DNA of 25,870 nucleotides, from NCBI GenBank assembly GCA_002454415.1, contig DKIT01000045.1, positions 137,451 through 163,320 on the forward strand, read 5' to 3'. Positions 7,270 through 13,992 of this stretch are shown here, in pieces. A program made the position numbers and the translations under genes. The stretch's first letter is position 1, and every line of letters begins with the position of its first letter. Below the pieces are notes generated by a model. The model worked only from the letters and a program-made list of their open reading frames with translations. It searched no databases and was not told where the DNA came from. The stretch comes from Sphingobacterium sp. UBA6711. Its GTDB lineage: Bacteria > Bacteroidota > Bacteroidia > Sphingobacteriales > Sphingobacteriaceae.

Positions 7270-7521
7270 ATGAAAGCAATTACAATCTTATTCAAAGCCT
7301 TACTCAATGGCGCCATAGGGCTCGCTGTTGGCCTGGCATTTGCCACCGCATTTTCATGGAATAAATGGGTGCTGAGTATCGCAGGTTATATACTTGGCTG
7401 GCTCCTCTTATCCAAAGGTTTTTGGGAAGGTATAAAGGAAGAAACACAGAGACTTGAGGAAGAACCCACACATCAAGGCAAAACATCCGATAAAAAAGAA
7501 AGGGAGAACAACAATGGATAA
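7270..7521 (+). CDS. Small membrane protein (first of three)
   Basis: An 83-residue protein with two membrane segments (about residues 9-27 and 32-52) and a charged C-terminal tail of about 30 residues. The next gene starts within its last codons, an 8-bp overlap, so translation is coupled. This start is preceded by a 216-bp gene-free region with a perfect palindrome, which suggests its own promoter. No family is recognised. Together with the next two genes it forms a cluster of tiny membrane proteins just before a WYL regulator, which may control it. Confidence 0.6.
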   Translation: MKAITILFKALLNGAIGLAVGLAFATAFSWNKWVLSIAGYILGWLLLSKGFWEGIKEETQRLEEEPTHQGKTSDKKERENNNG

Positions 7522-7723
7522 ACGTAAAAATGTAGCCCAATGGATCGCTGTTATAATCTGCCTGCTTCCATCACCAGCCATACTGACTGTTATGATCAGC
7601 ATAGCTTCAGCTATGAATATGTCTTTCTTTTTTTCATTGCTCCTACTTGGTATAGCTGGTATTATTGCCCTATGGCTTGCCTGTTTAGCATTATACAAGA
7701 TCATTTATTTCATCGTTAAATAA
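7514..7723 (+). CDS. Small membrane protein (second of three)
   Basis: A 69-residue protein with two membrane segments (about residues 9-31 and 37-66). I choose the ATG at 7514 because AGGGAG lies about 10 bases upstream and the start overlaps the previous stop by 8 bp; the longer frame from 7454 would add 20 very basic residues that read in another frame of the previous gene. Its product is almost entirely hydrophobic. Function unknown. The third gene begins 9 bp after its stop. Confidence 0.55.
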   Translation: MDKRKNVAQWIAVIICLLPSPAILTVMISIASAMNMSFFFSLLLLGIAGIIALWLACLALYKIIYFIVK

Positions 7724-7732
7724 ACTTATATC

Positions 7733-7978
7733 ATGAGGAGATTTATTACAGTCATTATCTTCCTGCTAACGTTAAGCGGAACGAGCTCATTTTTATTCAT
7801 ATTTGGGGTTCATCTAATTGTGGAGATAGAACCGAGTATACAGCCAGGCATGAACTTGCAATGGTATACATGGGTGATTCTTTCCATATTTGTCATCTTG
7901 AGTTTAAAGGTCATTTTAAAATTGAGCCGATGGGTCAGTCAAGGTTTTTGTGACGCTTTATTCGGAAAATCAGAATAA
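7733..7978 (+). CDS. Small membrane protein (third of three)
   Basis: An 81-residue protein with two membrane segments (about residues 4-30 and 44-63) separated by an acidic external loop (EIEPSIQPGMN) and ending in a short amphipathic tail. It starts 9 bp after the second small membrane gene, so all three probably form one operon. No family is recognised and no catalytic residues are seen. The operon ends here without a clear hairpin; the WYL gene follows after 93 bp. Confidence 0.55.
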   Translation: MRRFITVIIFLLTLSGTSSFLFIFGVHLIVEIEPSIQPGMNLQWYTWVILSIFVILSLKVILKLSRWVSQGFCDALFGKSE

Positions 7979-8002
7979 AATAAAACGACGCATGCTGAAT
8001 AG

Positions 8003-8037
8003 ACGACACTATCTGTCGTAGGCTATCCTTAACTTTG
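8003..8037 (+). promoter_or_regulatory. Inverted repeat next to a -7 promoter element
   Basis: ACGACA at 8003-8008 and TGTCGT at 8014-8019 form a perfect 6-bp dyad with a 5-base centre. The element TAACTTTG, matching TAnnTTTG, follows at 8030-8037. The dyad sits where the -33 region would be, a natural place for autoregulation by the WYL protein encoded at 8072. An ACGACGC half-site also occurs at 7203 and at 7985. Confidence 0.45.
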
Positions 8038-8071
8038 TTAATAATAATTGATAAATAAAAAACAATATGAC

Positions 8072-8974
8072 ATGTCAAAAAGAGAAGCTATAGCAAGATA
8101 CAATCTTATCATTAAGAAACTAAGAAAATGTCCGGCTAATTTTGTCGATATAGCGAATTACTTGGCACTAGAGTCTGAGATACAAGAATATGATTTTAAT
8201 GTATCTATACGTACATTTCAGCGGGACAGAAAAGATATATTCTCCATTTATAATATCGATATCCAATACGACTTTATCCAAAAGGTTTATTATATTGACC
8301 AGGAAGAACAACCCGAGTTGAACGAAAGGATATTGGAAGCTTTCGACACATTCAATGCCTTGAACCTCACGGACAGATTATCAAACTATATCCACTTTGA
8401 AAAGCGAAAGCCACGGGGTACGGAGCATCTTTACGGCTTATTGCATGCCATTAAAAACCAGATCCAGATCAAGTTTGTCTATCAAAAGTATTGGGAGGAT
8501 GGATTGACCAACCGTCATGTCGAGCCCTATGCCTTGAAGGAATTTAAAAATAGATGGTACCTATTGGCAAAGGATCTAAAAAACGTACAAATAAAAAGTT
8601 TTGCACTCGATCGGCTGAGCGAATTGGAAATATTGAAAAAGAAGTTTGAATTTCCCAAAAATTTTGATGTTAACGAGCATTATAGATACTGCTTCGGTAT
8701 CATCAGTCCGAATAGTGACAAACCAGAGGAAGTCATCTTATCGTTCAATCCTTTGCAAGGGAAATATATCAAGTCATTACCCTTGCACGAATCGCAAATA
8801 CTGCTTATCGATAATGGTGATGAAGTGCGTGTAAAACTGAAACTATTTCTCACCCACGATTTCTTTATGGAATTGTTATCGTATGGAAATGACATGAAAG
8901 TTATAGCGCCTAGTAGTTTAATTAAGGACTTAAAAACAACTGCTAAGAATATTCTAGACATTTATACAGAATAG
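8072..8974 (+). CDS. WYL-domain transcriptional regulator
   Basis: A 300-residue protein. The N-terminal 75 residues look like a winged helix-turn-helix (FNVSIRTFQRDRKDIFSIYN, the usual S-x-R-T-x-x-R-D recognition helix of this group). A WYL domain follows at about residues 120-200, with IKFVYQKYW, HVEPYALKEFKNRWYLLAKD and FALDRLSELEIL, and then the usual C-terminal WCX-like extension. WYL regulators bind nucleic-acid or nucleotide ligands and often control phage-defence genes (BrxR, CapW) or DNA damage genes. I chose the ATG at 8072; an upstream TTG at 8048 would add eight residues. A promoter element and an inverted repeat lie just upstream. It may control the neighbouring membrane genes and itself. 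Confidence 0.88.
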   Translation: MSKREAIARYNLIIKKLRKCPANFVDIANYLALESEIQEYDFNVSIRTFQRDRKDIFSIYNIDIQYDFIQKVYYIDQEEQPELNERILEAFDTFNALNLTDRLSNYIHFEKRKPRGTEHLYGLLHAIKNQIQIKFVYQKYWEDGLTNRHVEPYALKEFKNRWYLLAKDLKNVQIKSFALDRLSELEILKKKFEFPKNFDVNEHYRYCFGIISPNSDKPEEVILSFNPLQGKYIKSLPLHESQILLIDNGDEVRVKLKLFLTHDFFMELLSYGNDMKVIAPSSLIKDLKTTAKNILDIYTE

Positions 8975-9126
8975 GGATAGAATCAGAGCATGGCTTAGAC
9001 GAAAGATCAAAAACACCTAATTGTTCACCAAAAAACCAATTCTACCGATTAAATCGGGAGGATTTATTATTTAATAACTTAGCATATTACAACATCGTTT
9101 TTACAGAAATAGCAAGACTTTCATAA
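8975..9126. other. Short gene-free stretch
   Basis: No coding frame. A small dyad, CCGATT TA AATCGG, lies near 9047-9060, too small and without a T run for a confident terminator call. Confidence 0.4.
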
Positions 9127-9285
9127 TCAACGATTCGTCTGTATCAATGTACGCGCAATCGTGCTGCGCTGCTCTGCCAGTTCTTTTTCAGGTATTTTAT
9201 CTTCCTGTAAAGACTTCTGACAAGCCAATTTAATATACGCAAATATATTGTCCATAACAAGCAGTTCCTCCTCGCTATGATCAAT
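9127..9285 (-). pseudogene. Gene tail interrupted by IS66 remnant
   Basis: On the minus strand a coding-like frame enters from the IS66 junction and ends at 9127. It includes MDNIFAYIKLACQKSLQEDK and then IPEKELAEQRSTIARTLIQ. I do not recognise the family. A partial second copy of the last part lies at 10435-10492. The open frame stops just where IS66 sequence begins (about 9283), suggesting the element joined or cut this gene there. Confidence 0.4.
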
Positions 9286-9563
9286 TTATATGATGGAAAC
9301 CTGCAGATAGACAACAACCTTGTCGAGAACGCTATCAGACCCATCGCACTCGGTCGCAAGAACTGGCTCTTAGCCGACAGCCATGAAGCCGCACAGCGAT
9401 CGGCAATGATATACTCGTTCTTGACCATCTGTAAAAAGCATGAGGTGAACCCCTACCAGTGGTTAAAACATACGCTACTGAACATAGCATCCATAATCAC
9501 AAAAACATCAAAGATCTGTATCCGCAGAACTATAAACAAATCATCGACAAATCAAATATGTAG
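9277..9563 (+). pseudogene. tnpC: IS66-family transposase, 3' fragment with frameshift
   Basis: The C-terminal part of an IS66 transposase (DDE type): DGNLQIDNNLVENAIRPIAL, GRKNWLLADSHEAAQRSAMI and NPYQWLKHTLL are hallmark segments, including the final catalytic Glu in NNLVEN. After about 9483 the frame shifts (one base lost or two gained) into SIHNHKNIKDLYPQNYKQII, the expected end of these transposases, with a stop at 9561. Nothing before about 9283 matches, so about 85 percent of the transposase and the rest of the element are missing. It cannot be active and marks past rearrangement in this region. Confidence 0.85.
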
Positions 9564-9746
9564 TTCATAGGGCAAACGGATGCATTATGGATTTCTTTTC
9601 AATCGGAAATAGCTACATTTATAAACCTAAATCAGGGTAATGCAATTGTGAATGCTCCAGTAAAATATCGACCGGAATGGTCGTTGGTTAAACAAGTAAT
9701 TAATGGTCAGAAACCGATTAGTGAACTTTCAACCGAATGCAACTAA
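9564..9746 (+). pseudogene. Unidentified 60-codon coding fragment
   Basis: Directly after the IS66 stop an open frame of 60 codons runs to a stop at 9744-9746, with a protein-like composition (GQTDALWISFQ, then NAPVKYRPEWSLVKQVINGQ). No proper start exists, so it is probably the 3' end of a gene cut by the rearrangement. Family unknown. Confidence 0.3.
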
Positions 9747-9786
9747 TATTACCAGTAATTTAGTTTTAAATAGTAAAATTAATATT

Positions 9787-10149
9787 ATGAAATTATACTT
9801 TTACCTCTCCTTTTGGTTCTGTTTTTTACAGCTTTTAGTTTGGCTTTTCGCTTCATATATGGGCATTGATGCTATTATTTTAAAGATTAAATCGGCGGGA
9901 TTTTATGGTAATATGTTTGCTGAAAATCCGCATGAGGAAGTTGCCAAAATCTGGCATGTCTCCAATCAATTAGCATCTGTTATAAATCGTGGTATCGCAA
10001 TAATATACTTTATTAGCTTGTTAACGGTTGTCGGCTCGATATTTTTTATAAAGAAAGTTGGTCTTAACAAGATTACAAAGTTAGATTTTATTCTGAGTAT
10101 TGTCGTTATAGTCATTTTAATAGGCCTTCCTGTTGACCTTTTTAAATAA
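9787..10149 (+). CDS. Small hypothetical membrane protein
   Basis: A 120-residue protein with three membrane segments (about residues 4-22, 69-90 and 99-117) and a loop of about 45 residues after the first, containing ENPHEEVAKIWHVSNQ. I take the ATG at 9787 as the start because the longer frame from 9703 adds a polar stretch overlapping a different broken frame. No ribosome binding site stands out, as is common in this phylum. No family is recognised. It is an isolated gene among remnants and is followed about 95 bp later by a strong terminator. Confidence 0.6.
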   Translation: MKLYFYLSFWFCFLQLLVWLFASYMGIDAIILKIKSAGFYGNMFAENPHEEVAKIWHVSNQLASVINRGIAIIYFISLLTVVGSIFFIKKVGLNKITKLDFILSIVVIVILIGLPVDLFK

Positions 10150-10244
10150 ATTAATAATATTAAAATTGGAAAGGGGCTGTATCAAAGTCAAACTTATTAG
10201 ATTAACATCAAATACAATTTCGACGCTTTTTAAAATTCAGTTAT

Positions 10245-10282
10245 AAAGGATCAAAACTTTGATGAGTTTTGATCCTTTTTTT
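10245..10282 (+). terminator. Strong rho-independent terminator
   Basis: GGATCAAAAC at 10248-10257 pairs perfectly with GTTTTGATCC at 10266-10275 around an 8-base loop, extended by AAA/TTT, and is followed by seven T. Just upstream, near 10173-10190, GGGGCTGTATCAAAGTC resembles an IS1182-type element end, so the hairpin may be left over from an insertion sequence. Confidence 0.8.
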
Positions 10283-10296
10283 CGTAATTTCTGTGA

Positions 10297-10419
10297 TTAA
10301 AAGCTATACTTAAGATTTCGGGAATTGAGACTATGCAATTCCGCGCGAATGGGATGTTCATGACCTAGCAATGCATTATGAATATGCAAGAAAAAAGAGC
10401 TGTCATGCTGTCTATGATA
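10297..10419 (-). pseudogene. Unidentified 40-codon coding fragment
   Basis: A minus-strand frame with protein-like content (HNALLGHEHPIRAELHSL) ends at 10297 and has no start. It may be the tail of a lost gene. The evidence is composition alone. Confidence 0.2.
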
Positions 10420-10434
10420 TCAGACTGGCGAGCT

Positions 10435-10492
10435 AGCGGCATACGCTCAATCGTGCTGAGTTGCGCTGCGCTGCAAGCTCTTTTTCAGGTAA
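10435..10492 (-). repeat. Partial duplicate of the gene tail at 9150-9200
   Basis: CAATCGTGCTG, GCGCTGC and CTCTTTTTCAGGTA recur here in the same order as at 9156-9195 (AATCGTGCTG, GCGCTGC, TTCTTTTTCAGGTA). Translated on the minus strand, the copies read LPEKELAAQR and IPEKELAEQR. This is therefore a diverged second copy of one gene end. Confidence 0.55.
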
Positions 10493-10590
10493 AATTTAAT
10501 CATATCCTATCTACTAAAAAATGGAATGTTTCATGACATAGTTTTATCTGATTGATTTATTTCGTATATTAACGCTCAAGAGATTTTCAA

Positions 10591-10920
10591 ATGAATACAT
10601 TAGGAAAAAAAATTAGGTCACTTAGACATCAAAAAGGCTGGAGTCAACAGGATGTTGCAAAGCGATTAGAAATATCAATTCCTGCATTTTCTAAAATGGA
10701 AACTGGAGTTACAGATCTAAATCTGTCTCGGCTAAACCAAATCTCCAGGTTATTTAATCTGACGGTCGTGCAGCTGTTAGCAGATTCTGATTTAGATGAA
10801 ATTAAAGACTATGCCAAAGAGGTCAATGAAAAGAAGCAAAGGTTGCTACAACGTGAGGAAGAAATTATCAATCTTCAAAAAAAGGTCATCAATCTCTACG
10901 AGCAGCTGTACAAAAAATGA
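10591..10920 (+). CDS. XRE-family transcriptional regulator with coiled-coil tail
   Basis: A 109-residue protein. Residues 4-62 form a Cro/C1-type helix-turn-helix (KIRSLRHQKGWSQQDVAKRL, then ISIPAFSKMETGVTDLNLS), complete with the usual closing helix (LNQISRLFNLTVVQLL). Residues 70-107 are a heptad-patterned coiled coil that probably makes it a dimer. It should bind DNA as a small repressor or activator; its target is not evident, since no gene follows on the same strand and those to the left are remnants. It may be the survivor of a mobile element or of a toxin-antitoxin-like pair. Its 3' end overlaps, on the other strand, the decayed tail of a LuxR-type regulator. Confidence 0.9.
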   Translation: MNTLGKKIRSLRHQKGWSQQDVAKRLEISIPAFSKMETGVTDLNLSRLNQISRLFNLTVVQLLADSDLDEIKDYAKEVNEKKQRLLQREEEIINLQKKVINLYEQLYKK

Positions 10921-11089
10921 TTTCATACAACAGTTTATTTTGAAATGCGAAACGCACAAGATCAGCGGTATTCTCTGTCTCCGTCTTTTCGATTAACTGA
11001 TGCCGATATCCTTGGACCGTATGGTTCCTCAGAAAAATGTGATCTGCAATTTTGGAATTCATAAATCCTTCCGAAATGAGCTTTTTTTT
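10889..11089 (-). pseudogene. Remnant of a LuxR-family regulator (HTH part)
   Basis: On the minus strand an open frame without a start reads LISEGFMNSKIADHIFLRNH, then TVQGYRHQLIEK and NTADLVRFAFQNKLL. This is the GerE/LuxR C-terminal helix-turn-helix pattern (ISEG..N..IA..LF.S..TV..HR..I..K...N.A.LV). The upstream frame closes at 11090-11092, so the N-terminal receiver or sensor part is gone. The recognition segment is also degraded. It overlaps the end of the XRE gene. Confidence 0.7.
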
Positions 11090-11368
11090 CTAAAAAAGAG
11101 AATTGCAAATAAATATTATCAATCAATATCATGTAAAATTCAATAAATACATAAAATTTAGACATAAAACACAAGATAATCAAAGAAAACAAGACATAAA
11201 TCATTTCATTCAAAAAAAATTAAAACAAAATTCATATAAAAAACCAAAAATTACAGTAAAAAAAACAATAAAACACGATTAAAACCAATTTTTACACATT
11301 AAATTCTGAAAAAAAAATATTTTCAGTACAAAAATTCCGAAAAAATTATATAAACATGGAAAAATTAC
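11090..11368. other. Very AT-rich gene-free stretch
   Basis: An A-rich region with no credible gene, including about 200 bases with almost no G. It lies directly upstream of a -7 promoter element and could act as a curved or UP-like upstream region. Nothing else is visible. Confidence 0.5.
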
Positions 11369-11376
11369 TATATTTG
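11369..11376 (+). promoter_or_regulatory. Bacteroidota -7 element TATATTTG
   Basis: An exact TAnnTTTG match, preceded by the long A-rich stretch. No -33 TTTG is seen. A start near 11383 would give a transcript of about 60 nt ending at the terminator at 11409-11444. Confidence 0.5.
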
Positions 11377-11382
11377 CATCAC

Positions 11383-11444
11383 CTTATTAGGTTTATAATT
11401 GGTTATTTAAGGTTTTCATTCTCCCCGTCTGAAAACCTTTTTTT
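11383..11444 (+). ncRNA. Candidate short orphan transcript
   Basis: This is bounded by a -7 element and a strong terminator, with no gene in between or downstream on this strand, so it could be a small RNA of about 60 nt. The stretch before the hairpin contains CACCTTATTAGG and is otherwise unstructured by eye. No known RNA family is recognised. The call depends on the promoter being real. Confidence 0.3.
11409..11444 (+). terminator. Strong rho-independent terminator
   Basis: AAGGTTTTCA at 11409-11418 pairs perfectly with TGAAAACCTT at 11430-11439 around an 11-base loop, followed by a run of T. It acts on the plus strand, with only the -7 element at 11369 upstream. Confidence 0.75.
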
Positions 11445-11515
11445 ATTTACAGCTAAATTAAAAGCACACATTAGTCCGGCATTTATAACAGGCTTTAACT
11501 CCCTATATCTATCAC

Positions 11516-11550
11516 AAAAAAAAGCGGATAACATTGCTGCTATCCGCTTT
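11516..11550 (-). terminator. Terminator of the csbD gene
   Basis: A 10-bp perfect stem (AAAGCGGATA at 11521-11530 and TATCCGCTTT at 11541-11550) with a 10-base loop; on the minus strand it is followed by a run of T. It lies 20 bp after the csbD stop. Confidence 0.85.
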
Positions 11551-11570
11551 ACTTATCACAAAGACAAACC

Positions 11571-11756
11571 CTACAATCCGTTCAACCAAGTATTCACCTC
11601 GTCTTGTGTTTTACCTGTTTTCTTTTGAAGTTTACCTACCAATTCATCCTCTTTGCCTTCCGCATAAAGTAAATCATCATCTGTAAGGTCAGCATATTGT
11701 TGTTTGACTTTACCTTTAATTTCGTTCCAACGGCCTTTCCATGTTAATTCACTCAT
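11571..11756 (-). CDS. csbD: CsbD-family stress protein
   Basis: A 61-residue hydrophilic protein with the CsbD signature: TWKGRWNEIKGKVKQQYADL near the N-terminus, then LTDDDLLYAEGKEDELVGKL. CsbD proteins are small, probably disordered or helical general-stress proteins, induced by sigma-B in Bacillus and by stress in many other groups; their molecular role is unclear. I take the ATG at 11754-11756 because AAAGGA precedes it closely and the family length is about 60 residues; the longer frame adds 20 atypical residues. It has its own terminator and is transcribed alone. Confidence 0.9.
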   Translation of the reverse strand: MSELTWKGRWNEIKGKVKQQYADLTDDDLLYAEGKEDELVGKLQKKTGKTQDEVNTWLNGL

Positions 11757-11876
11757 AATATTTTCCTTTCGTTTTTTATTAATTGAATTACTTGTTTTAT
11801 TAATATAACCATTCAAAGTAAAAATCGTTTTGAAAATAATGTTATAAAAATGTTAAAACATATTCCGTGATTAAGT

Positions 11877-13790
11877 TTATTGATCCAAGGATGTGAAAAT
11901 AGAATTTTGCGAGCGATATTCAGGAACAATTTCTTTGATCAATTGCACCAATTGCATTTTGTCCGCGTTGGGATCAGCTGATTTAGCAAAAGCGCATAAC
12001 TGATCCACCCGCGCACTCTGTAAAAGAATATCCGCGGTATTGACCTTCGCAATCATAATTTTCTCATGATACGTTTTCTCCGTATTTTCTCCATTAGCCA
12101 ATAATTCTTCAAAGATTTTCTCACCAGGACGCAGTCCTACGATCTTGATATCGATATCCTCCGGGTAATTATATCCTTTAAGGCGTATCATTTGTTTTGC
12201 CAGCTCCATGATTTTAACAGGTTCCCCCATATCAAATACAAATATTTCTCCGCCTTTGCCCATTACCGCAGCTTCTTGTACCAACTGACAAGCCTCCGGT
12301 ATCGTCATAAAATAACGTGTGATATTCGGATCGGTAATCGTTAGCGGTCCTCCCCTCAGCATCTGCTTTTCAAACAGGGGGATAACGGAACCATTAGATC
12401 CTAACACATTACCGAAGCGTGTGACGATAAAATTCGTTTTAGAGCGCATATTAACTGTTGATACCGCAATTTCAGCCACACGCTTTGTGGCCCCCATGAC
12501 ATTTGTCGGATTGACGGCCTTATCGGTTGAAACCATGACAAACTTGGTTACGCCATATTTGTCAGCTAACTGCGCAACATTATAGGAGCCCCATACGTTG
12601 GTTAAAATGGACTCATAAGGATTGGCTTCCATCAGCGGGACATGTTTGTATGCTGCTGCATGGAACACATAAGTAGGGTGGTATACCTCGAATACTTTGT
12701 CCATGAATATTTCGTCGCGGACATTCCCTACCATAAATAGGCTACGGGAAAAGTGGGCTGAACCGCTCAACTCCTGTTGCACATCATACAGAGCCGATTC
12801 CGCCTGATCGACTACAATCAGTTGTTTGAGCTCAGTATGTATCAGCTGGCGCACCAATTCACTCCCTATTGACCCTGCTCCGCCAGTGACCAACACGATT
12901 TGATCTTTCATTTCGGCAGCAATGGTCGGGTTATCCAGATCAATTGTTTTCCGTCCCAGCAAATCCTCGATTCGTAGACTTCGGATTTGTCTTGTGGCGA
13001 CTTCGCCCGCCATGAGTCGTGCGGTATCCGGTATAATCTTTACGATCAAAGGGATTGGTTCTGCTAGCTTAAAAATTTTACTCAGCCGCTCAGGCGCTCT
13101 ATTATCTATGGCCACAATAAGTTCCGCCGCATTTCCATGACGCTCGACAAACTCTCTATTCAGTTTATTAATATCGTGGATCCTAAACCCTTGAATTCGG
13201 TTTCCGATACGGTGCGGATTATCGTCCATGATCGCTACAATACGGTATTTGTTGCGTGATGTCGTATGAATAAAATGAAAGGTTGTATTCCCCATATTCC
13301 CAGCTCCAAAAAGGATAACCGGAATTCGGTTGTCTTTATTTCCCCACATGAGCTCATGATATAATGCCCGATAAAGCACCCGGCTGAAAGTCAATCCGAA
13401 ACTCACGATCAACGCATGAAAAAGGAGTTGAGTATCTGAAAAAGGAAAAGCAGATTTTAGAAATTCTGGTTGAGACCATTCGGATAGCCTACAAAAAACG
13501 ACCGATAAAAAATAAGCCAGCATAATTGCGAGTACAATACGTTGCAATTCCCGGATACCAGTTTTGTGAACAACTCCTTTGAAGGTGCCCAAGATAAAGA
13601 AACAGATCAGATAGATGGTCGACACAATGAAAAGCTGTATCTGCATGGCATCCATTTCCACGCCGCCCCTATGTTTAAAAATCAGGACATAGCTGGCAAG
13701 AAAGGCCACAATCACTATCATCATATCCAATAACAGAATGACCCAACGTGGCTTGTTGATGGACAAGCCCTCCCTCCATAAATTACTCAT
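11877..13790 (-). CDS. Membrane-bound UDP-sugar 4,6-dehydratase (PglF/CapD/WbpM type)
   Basis: A 637-residue protein. Four membrane segments occupy about residues 17-140, followed by a CoA/NAD-binding-like domain (VILFGAGNMGNTTFHFI) and a short-chain dehydrogenase domain with QIVLVTGGAGSIGSELVRQL near residue 305 and VSTDKAVNPTNVMGATKR near 422. The Thr-Asp-Lys in place of the usual Ser/Tyr-Lys is the mark of this dehydratase group. These enzymes convert UDP-GlcNAc to the 4-keto-6-deoxy sugar at the inner membrane. The aminotransferase and acetyltransferase at the right end of the window would complete a bacillosamine-type pathway. Length agrees with full-size WbpM/CapD proteins. The exact product (4- or 5-epimer) cannot be told from sequence by eye. 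Confidence 0.88.
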   Translation of the reverse strand: MSNLWREGLSINKPRWVILLLDMMIVIVAFLASYVLIFKHRGGVEMDAMQIQLFIVSTIYLICFFILGTFKGVVHKTGIRELQRIVLAIMLAYFLSVVFCRLSEWSQPEFLKSAFPFSDTQLLFHALIVSFGLTFSRVLYRALYHELMWGNKDNRIPVILFGAGNMGNTTFHFIHTTSRNKYRIVAIMDDNPHRIGNRIQGFRIHDINKLNREFVERHGNAAELIVAIDNRAPERLSKIFKLAEPIPLIVKIIPDTARLMAGEVATRQIRSLRIEDLLGRKTIDLDNPTIAAEMKDQIVLVTGGAGSIGSELVRQLIHTELKQLIVVDQAESALYDVQQELSGSAHFSRSLFMVGNVRDEIFMDKVFEVYHPTYVFHAAAYKHVPLMEANPYESILTNVWGSYNVAQLADKYGVTKFVMVSTDKAVNPTNVMGATKRVAEIAVSTVNMRSKTNFIVTRFGNVLGSNGSVIPLFEKQMLRGGPLTITDPNITRYFMTIPEACQLVQEAAVMGKGGEIFVFDMGEPVKIMELAKQMIRLKGYNYPEDIDIKIVGLRPGEKIFEELLANGENTEKTYHEKIMIAKVNTADILLQSARVDQLCAFAKSADPNADKMQLVQLIKEIVPEYRSQNSIFTSLDQ

Positions 13791-13831
13791 TTAATATCTA
13801 TTAAGTTTCCCTTCGATAGGTTAAGTTGTTG

Positions 13832-13839
13832 CAAAAATA
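13832..13839 (-). promoter_or_regulatory. -7 element for the dehydratase gene
   Basis: On the minus strand this reads TATTTTTG, a TAnnTTTG match about 42 bp before the dehydratase start. A TTTG lies further upstream, but at about 24 bases it is rather far for a -33 element. Confidence 0.5.
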
Positions 13840-13960
13840 CGAAATTTATAGCTACGTCTTATGCAAAAGTTCTGCCACAATTTAAAGATTCCTACGAATG
13901 AGCTATAATGTTTCTGATTATTTTTAAGACAGTTCAGTGGTCGAAAATCATATAAATAGT

Positions 13961-13968
13961 TATATTTG
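13961..13968 (+). promoter_or_regulatory. -7 element for the 13993 gene
   Basis: TATATTTG, an exact TAnnTTTG match 24 bp before the start codon, giving a short leader. No clear -33 element is seen. Confidence 0.6.
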
Positions 13969-13992
13969 GTTCACGCATATTTCTAAAACCAA

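Noticed and set aside
9144..9428. Minus-strand 94-codon frame over the IS66 remnant
   Set aside because: The plus strand carries clear IS66 transposase motifs in this stretch; the minus frame crosses the junction in another frame than the real gene tail.
10962..11213. Minus-strand 83-codon frame
   Set aside because: It is in a different frame from the recognisable LuxR-type remnant and is made mostly of the AT-rich spacer.
11356..11628. Plus-strand 90-codon reading frame
   Set aside because: It runs through two terminator hairpins and the antisense of csbD; its composition is not that of a protein.
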